Shown: piece after piece, positions 17,642 through 25,590 of the stretch
How positions within the stretch are numbered: position 1 is the stretch's first letter
Layout of the letters: each line of letters starts with the position of its first letter
DNA from: Verrucomicrobium sp. BvORR106
Lineage (GTDB): Bacteria > Verrucomicrobiota > Verrucomicrobiia > Verrucomicrobiales > Verrucomicrobiaceae
Length of the DNA: 37,201 nt
Reading direction: 5' to 3'
Assembly: GCF_000739655.1 (NCBI RefSeq)
Contig: NZ_BATR01000045.1
Span: 1-37,201 of the forward strand
Made by a program: the position numbers and the translations under genes
The notes under the pieces: generated by a model
Told to the model about the DNA's origin: nothing
Database searches by the model: none
What the model saw: the letters and a program-made list of their open reading frames with translations, nothing else

Positions 17642-18955
17642 ATGAACCCGCTCTTCCAGTCCGTGGACCAGCCCACCCGCCGCCAGTTTGTGAGCGGCGC
17701 GGCCAAGACCTTCCTTGGAGTGTCTCTCCTGAACCAGCTCCAGGGGCGCGGCCTTGCCGCCGCCGGGCTGGGCACCTCACCCCTCAAGCAGGTGGCGACG
17801 GCGCGCAATGTGATCTACCTCTACATGACCGGCGGCATGAGCCACCTGGACACCTTTGACCCCCGCCCGGAGAACAAGGAGGTGAGTGGGGAGACGGAGG
17901 CCATCAAGACGACGGCGGACGGCATCCGCATCAGCTCCAATCTGCCCCTCATGGCCCGCCAGATGGACAAGGTGGCGCTTGTGAATTCCATGAACTCCAC
18001 GCAGGGGGCGCATGAGCAGGGACAGTACTACATGCACACCAGCTACACGCTGCGCAGCTCCATCCGCCACCCCGCCATGGGTGCCTGGCTCCAGAAGTTC
18101 CAGGAGCGTGGCAATCCCAGCCTGCCGGGCAGTGTGATGATCGGGAACGACAGCCGCCACCCCGGGGCCGGGTTCTTTGAGGCCAAGTACAGCCCGCTCA
18201 TGGTGAATGACCCGGATGACGGTGTCTCCAACAGCAAGATCAACAGCTGGTTCGCCAGCAGTGAGGACCGCTTTGGCAGCCGTCTGGGGGCGGCCCGCCA
18301 GCTCGACACCACCTTCGCGCAAAAATACAACGTCAAGAACGTGCGTGCCTACGCGGACATGTACGATGATGCCGTGCGCATGATGAAGAGCGAGGAGCTC
18401 AAGGCCTTCGACCTGAGCCAAGAAAACGACGACCTGCGTGATCGTTATGGGCGTGAATCCTCCTTTGGCCAGGGCTGCCTGCTGGCCCGCCGCCTCGTGG
18501 AACACGGGGTGCGGTTCGTGGAGGTAAGCTTCGGCAGTTGGGATACGCACAACGCCAACTTCATTCGTGTGCCGGAGCTTTGTGAAGAGCTGGATGCGGC
18601 GCTGAGCACCCTCCTCCAGGACTTGGAGGCCCGCGGGCTGTTGAGCGAGACCCTGGTGGTGCTGGCCACGGAATTCGGCCGCACGCCGGAGATCAACCAG
18701 AACGACGGTCGCGACCACCATCCCAAGGCCTTCACCTGTCTGTTTGCCGGCGGGGGCATTCGCGGAGGCCAGGCCTACGGGAAAAAGGATGAGAAGGGCT
18801 TCGAGGTGGCGGAGAACAAAGTGGACATTCCCGCCTTCAACGCCACCATCGCGTATGCCTTGGGCATCCCGCTGGACCAGGTGCTGTATTCACCCAGCAA
18901 GCGGCCGTTTACTGTGGCGGACAAAGGGCAGCCGCTCACGCAGTTGTTTGGTTGA
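17642..18955 (+). CDS. DUF1501 domain-containing protein, Tat-exported
   Basis: A 437-aa protein with a twin-arginine signal (TRRQFVSGAAKTFLG, residues 12-26), so it is probably folded with a cofactor before export. The DUF1501 fold belongs to the alkaline phosphatase/sulfatase superfamily; visible family motifs are YLYMTGGMSHLDTFDP near residue 59, HEQGQYYMHT near 122, SFGSWDTHNAN near 298 and ATEFGRTPEINQNDGRDHHP near 340, which supplies likely metal-binding Asp/His residues. Substrate is unknown. It forms an operon with the DUF1549/DUF1553 gene, a pairing found widely in Planctomycetes and Verrucomicrobia. ATG 17642 is chosen for the Tat signal. Confidence 0.93.
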   Translation: MNPLFQSVDQPTRRQFVSGAAKTFLGVSLLNQLQGRGLAAAGLGTSPLKQVATARNVIYLYMTGGMSHLDTFDPRPENKEVSGETEAIKTTADGIRISSNLPLMARQMDKVALVNSMNSTQGAHEQGQYYMHTSYTLRSSIRHPAMGAWLQKFQERGNPSLPGSVMIGNDSRHPGAGFFEAKYSPLMVNDPDDGVSNSKINSWFASSEDRFGSRLGAARQLDTTFAQKYNVKNVRAYADMYDDAVRMMKSEELKAFDLSQENDDLRDRYGRESSFGQGCLLARRLVEHGVRFVEVSFGSWDTHNANFIRVPELCEELDAALSTLLQDLEARGLLSETLVVLATEFGRTPEINQNDGRDHHPKAFTCLFAGGGIRGGQAYGKKDEKGFEVAENKVDIPAFNATIAYALGIPLDQVLYSPSKRPFTVADKGQPLTQLFG

Positions 18956-19019
18956 ACCAGGGTGGTGGGAGATATAGGCGGTTGAGATTGCCGGATTACC
19001 TCGCAGCGTCGCTTCGGGT

Positions 19020-19183
19020 GTAGTCCGGACGTGCCGTCCGGCTGTGGGAGCGGAGAGAGGCGCGTGGGATGGGACGGAGGTGCTGTGGCGATTGTCCGCG
19101 CGTTCCTTCGGCGTCTGAGCCGATGGGGACCATCGGACTACGCTGTAGCGTGTCCCCGGGAGTAGTCCGGGCGCGCCGCCCCC
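19020..19183. repeat. REP-like short palindromes
   Basis: The motif GTAGTCCGGRCGYGCCGYCC occurs at 19020 and 19162 in the same orientation. The first forms CCGGACG-TGC-CGTCCGG, the second GGGCG-CGC-CGCCC. Between them an inverted partner (CATCGGACTACG, 19131-19142) sits inside a GGGGAC/GTCCCC stem. The block fills the gap between the convergent DUF1501 and Uma2 genes and stops 1 nt before the Uma2 stop codon. Confidence 0.65.
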
Positions 19184-19184
19184 A

Positions 19185-19793
19185 TCACACCCTGTCGGGC
19201 TGGATCACCTTCAGGGAAGTGGGTTCATCGAACTCCACTCCGGCATAAACATCTGCGAGGTGAAGCGTGACGTCGATGCATGACAGAGCAATCGAGGACT
19301 CCAGACCGGTGGCTTCGGTAAGCCGCCATGATCCATCTCCCTGGCGCTCAAAGAGCTCAATGTGCGCCTTGTCCTGCGAGAGCAGGGCGTAGCCCTGGAG
19401 AGAGGGAATGCGCCGGTAGTGCTCCGACTTGGTGCCGCGGTCGTAGCCTTCCGTCGATTCGGAGAGGACTTCGAACAGCATGGTGGGATTCGTGGCGGTG
19501 TCCCGCTGGGAATCCTCGGCATCGTATTCTTTGGGACCACAGAAGACGCTGACGTCCGGATACGTGCGCAGCCCCGTGGCCTGCACCTTGATGCGCTGGT
19601 CGCTGTTGATAGGGGAACAACGCTTGCCCTTCAGCGAGGCGTGCAATTCCCCTAGCAAATTGGTCCCCACCATGGCGTGCCGGGTGGTCGTGCCAGACAT
19701 GGCAAAGATCTCTCCCTGGTAGTACTCGCTCTTGTACTCGGCGAGACGCTCAAGCACGTAGTACTCCTCGGGAGTGTAGGACTTCACGGGCAT
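19185..19793 (-). CDS. Uma2 family endonuclease (DUF820)
   Basis: A 202-aa protein of the PD-(D/E)XK-fold Uma2 family. Typical features are an N-terminal TPEEYYVLE, YYQGEIFAMSGTTTRHA with E28, the TYPDVSVFCG strand with D80, LFEVLSESTEGYDRGTKSEHYRRIPSL with E108 and K122, and a QDKAHIELFER strand. These are the expected nuclease-site positions, although few members have tested activity. The family is very abundant in cyanobacteria, planctomycetes and verrucomicrobia, and is not tied to one known system. The start is taken at ATG 19793; an in-frame ATG 15 codons upstream is less like the family. It stands alone, convergent with DUF1501 and divergent from creB. Confidence 0.9.
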   Translation of the reverse strand: MPVKSYTPEEYYVLERLAEYKSEYYQGEIFAMSGTTTRHAMVGTNLLGELHASLKGKRCSPINSDQRIKVQATGLRTYPDVSVFCGPKEYDAEDSQRDTATNPTMLFEVLSESTEGYDRGTKSEHYRRIPSLQGYALLSQDKAHIELFERQGDGSWRLTEATGLESSIALSCIDVTLHLADVYAGVEFDEPTSLKVIQPDRV

Positions 19794-19931
19794 GGGAAGT
19801 AGTTTTGTCCAATGTGCCCGTGTCAGCAGGGGATTCAAAAGAACTTTTTGTGTCCCTCCGCCGCTGAATTCATGGCGATTTCACCCTCGCTTCACACATC
19901 TTTCAACGCGGCGAAGGATGCTGGGGGTGCC

Positions 19932-19974
19932 GCACGATTTTGATCCACGAGTGTCTCGGGGTGACGAATCGTGC
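19932..19974. promoter_or_regulatory. Inverted repeat upstream of creB
   Basis: Perfect 8-bp arms GCACGATT (19932-19939) and AATCGTGC (19967-19974) with a 27-bp spacer lie about 80 nt before the creB start, in the divergent region with the Uma2 gene. It could be an operator or a weak hairpin; no T-run follows. Role is inferred only from position. Confidence 0.35.
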
Positions 19975-20052
19975 GTGACCCGATAAAATCAGATGCTCTT
20001 CTCCCACACTGTGCCTTGGTCGGCACCAGAAACATCCCGCGCTGACTCTCCC

Positions 20053-20796
20053 ATGGCCATCCGTCCCCGCATCCTTGTCGTTGAAGATGAGCCGTCGATT
20101 GCCGACACCCTGCAGTACTCTCTGGAGTCGGAAGGGTTTTCTGTGCAGGTGTCTGGCACAGGGGCCTCGGCGCTGGAGACGCTAAACCAGGAGGAATTCT
20201 CCCTGGTGGTGCTGGATATTGGCCTGCCGGACATGACCGGCTTCGAGGTTTGTCGGCAAGTGCGTACGTCCAAGAACGTGCCCGTGATCTTTCTGACGGC
20301 CCGTTCTTCTGAGGTGGACCGCGTGGTGGGCCTGGAGATCGGGGGCGATGACTACCTGTGCAAGCCCTTCAGCCCGCGGGAGCTAACGGCGCGGGTGCGA
20401 GCGGTGTTGCGGCGGACCCAACCCCAAGCAGCTCCTGCTGCCACGAGCCAGATTCAGTCCCAAGTCGGGGTACAACCCCAGGCGGGCCCCGTCGGAGCGA
20501 CCACCCCAGTGGTGGTGGATGAGACGCGCTGCCAGATCCGGTACTTCGGTGAGGTGTTGCCTCTCTCCCGCTACGAATACCGTCTCTTGCAAACGTTGGC
20601 CCGCCATCCCGGCCGGGTTTTCAGCCGCAGCCAGCTCATGGAGCACGCCTCCGATGAGCCGGATGCCGCCATGGAGCGCACCGTGGACGCGCATGTGAAG
20701 TCTCTTCGGGCCAAGATGAAGCTCATCAGGGACGAGGCGGAGGCCATCGTCACGCATCGCGGCATGGGCTACTCGCTCACCGAAGCCTGGGGTTGA
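20053..20796 (+). CDS. creB: CreB-like OmpR-family response regulator
   Basis: A 247-aa cytoplasmic transcription factor. The receiver domain has acidic residues E11/D12, phospho-acceptor D55 (VVLDIGLPD), T82 and K104 (CKPFSPRE). The C-terminal winged helix includes LSRYEYRLLQTLARHPGRVFSRSQLMEHA and ends with the THRGMGYSL motif. The two domains are joined by an unusually long Gln/Pro/Ala/Val linker (about residues 122-153). It is assigned as CreB mainly because its partner kinase is clearly CreC-like. ATG 20053 is chosen because the receiver starts there; 20 more codons are open upstream. The kinase gene follows after 65 nt. Confidence 0.88.
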   Translation: MAIRPRILVVEDEPSIADTLQYSLESEGFSVQVSGTGASALETLNQEEFSLVVLDIGLPDMTGFEVCRQVRTSKNVPVIFLTARSSEVDRVVGLEIGGDDYLCKPFSPRELTARVRAVLRRTQPQAAPAATSQIQSQVGVQPQAGPVGATTPVVVDETRCQIRYFGEVLPLSRYEYRLLQTLARHPGRVFSRSQLMEHASDEPDAAMERTVDAHVKSLRAKMKLIRDEAEAIVTHRGMGYSLTEAWG

Positions 20797-20861
20797 GAGA
20801 GCCGCTGGGCCGGGGCTACTTATTGATTTTTGCTTGTTGAGCTTTGAAGTTTTCCTTCTCC

Positions 20862-22298
20862 ATGTCCCTCACGTCGAAGCTGTTGTTCGGCTTCGCCCTC
20901 ATCTCGGCCATTGGATTCTGGCTGATGATGGATCAAGTGCTGGAGCGGGTGGAACGGCAGTACCTGGAGGCGGCAGAGGAGCCCATGGTGGACATCGCGC
21001 ACGTGCTGGCGGAGATGCTGGCCCGGGACATGAGGGCAGACGGCACTCTGGACTCGACACCGGTGAAGGCGGCCATGGAAGGGGCGAAGAACCGCCAGTT
21101 TGAGGCGCGCATCTATTCGTTCCTCAAGACGCGGGTGGACATGGATGTGTACGCGACCGACGCGCGAGGAGTGGTGCTGTTTGACTCCCTGCACCCGGAG
21201 ACGGTGGGGGAGAAGCGGGCCAAGCGGGACGTGGTTCTCACTCTTAACGGCTTTTACGGTGCCCGCTCCTCCCGGGAGGATGAGAAGGACGTCAATTCCT
21301 CCGTGATGTACTCCGCGGCACCCATCAAGGTGGACGGCAAGGTGGTGGGGGTGGTCAGCGTGGCGAAGCCGCAGAGGAGCGTGTTCAAGTTCCGCGATGA
21401 AACCCGGGCCTGGCTCAAACGGACCATCGGGTCCCTCATCCTGTGCATGGTGATGGGTTCCTTCCTTCTGGCCCGGTGGACGACCCGCCCGATCCGTCGT
21501 CTGACCGACTATGCGCAGGCCATCTCTGCAGGAGAGCGTCCCGCTGTGCCCGCCCTCCACGGCAGTGAGATGAAAACGCTGGGCGGGGCGTTTGAGACCA
21601 TGCGGGATGTGCTGGAGAACCGTGAATACGTGGAGCACTACGTGCAGACGATGACCCATGAGCTGAAGAGCCCCGTGGCGGCCATCCGTGGGGCGGCGGA
21701 ACTGTTGCAGGAGAGTTCGATGCCTGAGGAGCAGCGGCGCAAGTTTCTCCGCAACATTCATGGTGAGTCCCTGCGGCTCCAGGATCTGCTCGACCGCCTG
21801 CTGGCGCTGGCCGGGCTGGAGAAAAAGAAGGCGCTGGATGAGACCGCCACTGTGAACTTGAGCGCGGTGTGCCGGGAAGTTTGTGAGCACTTCGAGCCGA
21901 TGCTGGTGCAAAACCGGCTGCGAATCGATCACTGGATCCAGGACGATGTGGAGGTGAAGGGCGACACGTTCCTGCTCCATACCGCCCTGAACAATCTGGT
22001 GCAGAACGCCGTGGATTTTTCGCCAGAGGGCGGGCTGGTCTCCATTGGCTTAAAGGTGGTGGACGACCGGGCCTGCTTTGTCGTCGAGGACGACGGACCT
22101 GGGCTCCCCGACTATGCGAAAAAGCGGGTGTTTGAGCGATTTTACTCCCTGCCGCGCCCGCAGACTGGCCGAAAGAGCAGCGGATTGGGCCTCTGTTTTG
22201 TGAAGGAGGCGGCGCTACTGCACCGCGGGAAAGTCGAGCTGGAGAACCGGGATGGCACACGCGGGGCCCGGGCGGTTTTTAGCCTGCCGGTGCTCTGA
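20862..22298 (+). CDS. creC: CreC-like sensor histidine kinase
   Basis: A 478-aa membrane kinase with TM helices near residues 6-23 and 189-204. Its periplasmic sensor has the CreC-type segment VYATDARGVVLFDS...GFYGARSS...SSVMYSAAPI. A HAMP-like region leads to the H box THELKSPVAAIRGAAELL with phospho-acceptor H266, then the N box (LNNLVQNAVDFSPEGG), G1 (DDGPGLPDYA), the F box FERFYSLPRPQTG and G2 (SSGLGLCFVKE). The sensor and FYSLPR segments closely match my recollection of E. coli CreC. The signal sensed is not known with certainty; E. coli CreBC responds to growth conditions. No creD-type target gene lies nearby. TTG at 20844 is an alternative start. Confidence 0.9.
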   Translation: MSLTSKLLFGFALISAIGFWLMMDQVLERVERQYLEAAEEPMVDIAHVLAEMLARDMRADGTLDSTPVKAAMEGAKNRQFEARIYSFLKTRVDMDVYATDARGVVLFDSLHPETVGEKRAKRDVVLTLNGFYGARSSREDEKDVNSSVMYSAAPIKVDGKVVGVVSVAKPQRSVFKFRDETRAWLKRTIGSLILCMVMGSFLLARWTTRPIRRLTDYAQAISAGERPAVPALHGSEMKTLGGAFETMRDVLENREYVEHYVQTMTHELKSPVAAIRGAAELLQESSMPEEQRRKFLRNIHGESLRLQDLLDRLLALAGLEKKKALDETATVNLSAVCREVCEHFEPMLVQNRLRIDHWIQDDVEVKGDTFLLHTALNNLVQNAVDFSPEGGLVSIGLKVVDDRACFVVEDDGPGLPDYAKKRVFERFYSLPRPQTGRKSSGLGLCFVKEAALLHRGKVELENRDGTRGARAVFSLPVL

Positions 22299-22418
22299 GG
22301 ATGCAAGTTCAGATTCCGCGTCCGGAGAAGCGGAGTGGTTTTCCTTATTTATTGGCGATTGAGGGAAAGGCAAAGATGCCTAAGAGTGGCGGGCTACCCC
22401 TCCCTCCTCTTTTACTCC

Positions 22419-23774
22419 ATGCCGAAATTCAAAGAAGTTTTGCTAAAACGTTACATGGACCTTGTGGCCCGCCGTGCCGGCGGCACCGCAGAGGGGGCGT
22501 CCGTGGACGGGAGGGCGAGCAAGGAAGACCTGGAGAAGGAGGTCGCGCGATTGCTGGGGCTGCTGGAAGAGCGCAATCAGCTGATCACAAGGCTGGAGGA
22601 AACCGATCAGAAGCGGGAGCAGCTCTGGTCACAGATGCGTGAAAAGTGGAGCCTGAAGAAGAAAGAGGCCCAGCAGGTCCATCGGCGGAACAACGTGTAT
22701 CGCAAGCTGTTGCGCCGGCGTCGCCATGCGATTCGGGAGCTGGCTCAGAGGCTGCGCAGCACAGAGAACGTGCTGGTGAACTTCTACACTTCACCGCATC
22801 TCATGCCTTCGTATGACGCCACGGCACCGCTGCCAGGGGGCTTCTCTGACTCGCTGATCCGGCGGGCGTTGAGCTGGATGCCCTCCCTGGAGACGCTCAT
22901 CTGGACTCATTGGATGCGGCTGGGGGTGCTGAAGCAGTTTGAGGCCCGCCCCATGCAGCTCGACACGGTTCCCAAGCCGAAGCTCCCCGTGGAGCAATTG
23001 CCCAAGATCAGTGTGGTCACCCCTTCGTACAACCAGGCGGTGTATCTGGATGAAACGATGCGGAGCTTGCTGGACCAGAACTATCCTCATCTGGAATACA
23101 TCATCATGGATGGTGGCTCCACGGATGCCTCGGTGGAGGTGATCAAGAAGTATGAGCCCCGCCTGGCCCACTGGCAGAGCGCCCGCGATGGCGGGCAGGC
23201 TGACGCGGTGCGTCAGGGCCTGCTGAAGGCTACGGGAGACATCATGGCGTGGCTTAATTCCGACGACCTCATCCTGCCTGGCACTCTGGCGTATGTGGCG
23301 GACTATTTTGCCCGCCACCCTGAGGTGGATGTGGTCTATGGCCACCGTCTGGTGATCAACGAGCGCAGCTATGAGGTCGCCCGTTGGGTCCTTCCCGTGC
23401 ATGATGCAGAACTCCTGCTCTGGGCGGACTTCATCCCCCAGGAGACCTGCTTCTGGCGTCGCAGCATCTATGAAAAAATCGGCGGTATGGATCCCAGTTT
23501 CCAGTTCGCGCTGGACTGGGACCTCCTCCTGCGTCTGCAGAAGGCTGGTGCCAAGATGGTGCGCCTGCCGTACTTCACCGGCGCATTCCGCATGCACAGC
23601 GAGCAGAAGAATGCGGTCACGATCAATACCGACGGGTACAAGGAAATGCAGTTGCTGCGCGAGCGGGAACTGGGGAAGGAGTTCAACCGGGGCGGACTGG
23701 CCCGCCGGGTGAACCGGGCTCAGTTCAAGGCGCTGGTTTCCACATTGTTGATGCGGGTGGGCATTCGCTGGTAG
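22419..23774 (+). CDS. Family 2 glycosyltransferase with N-terminal coiled coil
   Basis: A 451-aa protein. Residues about 35-120 are strongly charged and heptad-like with a basic cluster (RKLLRRRRHAIRELAQRL), probably a coiled coil or membrane-surface helix. The GT-A domain starts near residue 196 (KISVVTPSYNQAVYLDETMRSLL), with DGGSTDASVEVI near 231, RDGGQADAVRQGL near 256, the metal-binding DD in WLNSDD (282-283), and the acceptor-side ALDWDLLLRL motif. Sugar and acceptor are unknown; such enzymes usually act in capsule or exopolysaccharide synthesis. ATG 22419 is chosen over a more distant upstream start that would add unrelated sequence. A sulfotransferase gene follows after 12 nt. Confidence 0.9.
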   Translation: MPKFKEVLLKRYMDLVARRAGGTAEGASVDGRASKEDLEKEVARLLGLLEERNQLITRLEETDQKREQLWSQMREKWSLKKKEAQQVHRRNNVYRKLLRRRRHAIRELAQRLRSTENVLVNFYTSPHLMPSYDATAPLPGGFSDSLIRRALSWMPSLETLIWTHWMRLGVLKQFEARPMQLDTVPKPKLPVEQLPKISVVTPSYNQAVYLDETMRSLLDQNYPHLEYIIMDGGSTDASVEVIKKYEPRLAHWQSARDGGQADAVRQGLLKATGDIMAWLNSDDLILPGTLAYVADYFARHPEVDVVYGHRLVINERSYEVARWVLPVHDAELLLWADFIPQETCFWRRSIYEKIGGMDPSFQFALDWDLLLRLQKAGAKMVRLPYFTGAFRMHSEQKNAVTINTDGYKEMQLLRERELGKEFNRGGLARRVNRAQFKALVSTLLMRVGIRW

Positions 23775-23786
23775 AACAGGCAAGCT

Positions 23787-24629
23787 ATGGAAACCGGCGA
23801 GAACTTCATGCCCTTGAGCCAGACTTTTCTGGATGGGATCAAGCCAGCGGATCGCTTTCTCCTGGCTTTTCCCAGGTCGGGCTCACGTTGGCTCTGCTAT
23901 TTGATCACCGACCTGGTCAATCAATGGCAGGGGCTGGATAGCACCTGGTACTACAGGTGGCGGACCAGCTCCAAAGGTGGAGCAGCCGAGATGGGGCCGA
24001 AGACGGGACTCCCGTTCGCGGAGATCGTGCCCGATGTGCATAAACCTGGCGGAGAACCGACCAGCATTCTCGAAAAACTCTCGGGGGCGGCCTTGTATCG
24101 CTCGCATCATCTCACGGAGGTGTTGCGGCGGTCCGAGGGCAAGAAGGTCTACATGGTGAGGCATCCGGCGGCGGCCATTCTGTCCTACCACATCGTCGCA
24201 CTGGAACGTGGCTGGCTGACACCCGGGGTGACGCTGGAGGAGTTCACCAGGTGGAAGCTCGACCTCTGGGTGGACCACGTGCAGACCATCCTGGCCTACC
24301 GCAGACTCCATCCCTCGAAGTGTCTGTTTCTCACGTATCAGGACGACGTTCCGCTGACAGCCGCGCAGCTCGAGGCGTCGGCAACCGCCCTAAGAATCCC
24401 TTTCACGTCTGAGGGCATCCAGGCGGCGTTGAGACGTCTCCAGGAGCACATCGAGCACCTGAATTCTGATGCGCAAGCCCTGGGACTTCGGGGGTCGAAT
24501 GCGAAACCGTTGGCCCACCTTCCGCCAGCCCTTCTGGAGAGCATTGACGCCACTGCGGCACCCTTGTTGGCCGAGGTATGCCAAGCTGAAGCTGAGGGGC
24601 TGTCTTTCTCATCGTCGAGAACCGCTTAG
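23787..24629 (+). CDS. Sulfotransferase family protein
   Basis: A 280-aa PAPS-dependent sulfotransferase. The 5'-phosphosulfate-binding loop AFPRSGSRWLCYL starts at residue 27 and the 3'-phosphate-binding motif YMVRHPAAAILSYH lies near 122-135. HHLTEV, upstream of this, fits the catalytic-histidine region. It has no signal peptide, so it works in the cytoplasm on a nucleotide- or lipid-linked precursor. It sits 12 nt behind a GT2 gene, suggesting that the two modify the same glycan. Target is inferred. The start is ATG 23787; ATG 23808 (MPLSQTF) is a possible alternative. Confidence 0.85.
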   Translation: METGENFMPLSQTFLDGIKPADRFLLAFPRSGSRWLCYLITDLVNQWQGLDSTWYYRWRTSSKGGAAEMGPKTGLPFAEIVPDVHKPGGEPTSILEKLSGAALYRSHHLTEVLRRSEGKKVYMVRHPAAAILSYHIVALERGWLTPGVTLEEFTRWKLDLWVDHVQTILAYRRLHPSKCLFLTYQDDVPLTAAQLEASATALRIPFTSEGIQAALRRLQEHIEHLNSDAQALGLRGSNAKPLAHLPPALLESIDATAAPLLAEVCQAEAEGLSFSSSRTA

Positions 24630-24657
24630 GTCATTTCATTTGAATCAGAGCGCATTC

Positions 24658-24676
24658 GGGGCCACACAAAGGCCCC
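24658..24676 (+). other. Short hairpin before the lipoprotein transpeptidase gene
   Basis: GGGGCC-ACACAAA-GGCCCC forms a perfect 6-bp stem 19 nt before the ATG at 24696. There is no T-run after it. It could end sulfotransferase transcription weakly or shape the leader of the next mRNA; this is unproven. Confidence 0.4.
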
Positions 24677-24695
24677 CCAATTATTGACGACCCGC

Positions 24696-25298
24696 ATGAA
24701 ATCCACCGTCCTCTCAGCTCTTGCCGGCCTTTTCCTGCTCTCCTCCTGTGTCACTCCCCCCAAGGAAAACCTGGGTGCAAACTATCTGGCTGGCCTGGGT
24801 GGCCCGGTACCCACTGCGCCCCAGCAGCTCGGCGTGGCTGAACCGGTGTCCTACTGGGATGACGATGGTTCCCAAGGCGAGAGCTATATCGTGGTCGATC
24901 TCCGCCGCCAGGTGGCCGAGTTTTACCGGGCGGGCCACGTGATTGGCGTAGCGGCCATCTCCTCCGGTACGGAAATGCGCGCCACCCCGTCTGGCGATTA
25001 CAAGATTCTGGAAAAAGACATCGACCACGTGTCGTCCTCGTACGGGCATGTGGAGGATTCTTCCGGGAACTCCGTGAACAACGATGCTACACCGCGCTCC
25101 TCTGTGCCTGCGGGCGGCAAGTACGTGCCTGCTCCCATGAATTTCTTCATGCGCCTGACCTGGGATGGAGTGGGCATGCACCAGGGCTATCTCCCCGGTT
25201 ATCCCGCCTCTCACGGTTGCATCCGTATGGACCGCAACGTGGTGCCCAAGTTCTACGAGAACGCCTATGTGGGCATGCCGGTGAAGGTGATCCGATAG
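24696..25298 (+). CDS. Lipoprotein L,D-transpeptidase (YkuD domain)
   Basis: A 200-aa protein with a lipoprotein signal: MKSTVLSALAGLFLLSSC with lipid-modified C18 (lipobox LSSC). The YkuD domain has SYIVVDLRRQVAEFYRAG near residue 63, SSGTEMRATPSGDYKI near 89, H162 (GMHQGY) and the catalytic SHGCIRMD with C175 and R177. It would form or remodel peptidoglycan cross-links from a membrane anchor in the periplasm. It is the second L,D-transpeptidase in the window and, unlike the one at 11557, has clear export information. ATG 24696 is preferred over an in-frame start 4 codons upstream for the signal sequence. No typical terminator occurs before the one at 25506. Confidence 0.92.
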   Translation: MKSTVLSALAGLFLLSSCVTPPKENLGANYLAGLGGPVPTAPQQLGVAEPVSYWDDDGSQGESYIVVDLRRQVAEFYRAGHVIGVAAISSGTEMRATPSGDYKILEKDIDHVSSSYGHVEDSSGNSVNNDATPRSSVPAGGKYVPAPMNFFMRLTWDGVGMHQGYLPGYPASHGCIRMDRNVVPKFYENAYVGMPVKVIR

Positions 25299-25341
25299 TG
25301 ATTGCCAGACGAGGGCGGGGCCAAAGAGTCACGCTCCCGAT

Positions 25342-25369
25342 TTGACAAATTGCTTTTTTTCCATACGCT
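25342..25369 (+). promoter_or_regulatory. Candidate sigma-70 promoter for a small transcript
   Basis: TTGACA (25342-25347) is a perfect -35 box. After 16 bp comes TACGCT (25364-25369), a weak -10 box (3/6). It lies in the gap between the transpeptidase lipoprotein gene and the MFS gene, where no promoter is needed for the upstream gene. Confidence 0.45.
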
Positions 25370-25375
25370 CCAAAC

Positions 25376-25540
25376 CTCGATGTCTCCGCAGCCAAAAATG
25401 CACCTCACTTCCAAGCGTCACGAATTCGTTCGTGCCGTCATTGGTACCGTGTGGGCCCGCTGCGCAAGTTGACGTCGTTTTTCTCCCTGTCTCCCGTCAC
25501 TTGCACCCGCCCACGACCTCGTGAGCGGGTTTTTTGTTTT
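25376..25540 (+). ncRNA. Candidate ~165-nt small RNA or short-ORF transcript
   Basis: The stretch lies between a promoter-like site and a strong terminator and encodes no known gene. It contains a 30-codon open frame (25380-25472, beginning MSPQPKMHLTSKRHEF) which starts within a few bases of the predicted transcription start, so either a leaderless small protein or a non-coding RNA is possible. The DNA fills the 292-nt gap before the MFS gene. I do not recognise it as a known RNA family. Alternatively it is just the 3' UTR of the lipoprotein gene. Confidence 0.3.
25506..25540 (+). terminator. Intrinsic terminator before the MFS gene
   Basis: Stem CCCGC/GCGGG (25506-25510/25525-25529), extended inward by CACG/CGTG (25512-25515/25520-25523), is followed by an uninterrupted T-rich tract from 25530. 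It ends transcription coming from the lipoprotein gene or the candidate small transcript. Confidence 0.85.
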
Positions 25541-25590
25541 CAGCTCATCATGCCAGCCGCCCCACCATCGCCCGCTTCCCGCTCCCAGCC

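Noticed and set aside
19185-19793. Uma2 gene as part of a defence or toxin system
   Set aside because: It is alone, without an antitoxin, restriction or reverse transcriptase partner; such genes are scattered widely in this phylum.
20820-21980. A 386-codon minus-strand frame opposite creC, rich in His/Gln/Leu
   Set aside because: creC on the plus strand has a full set of kinase motifs; the opposite frame has none.
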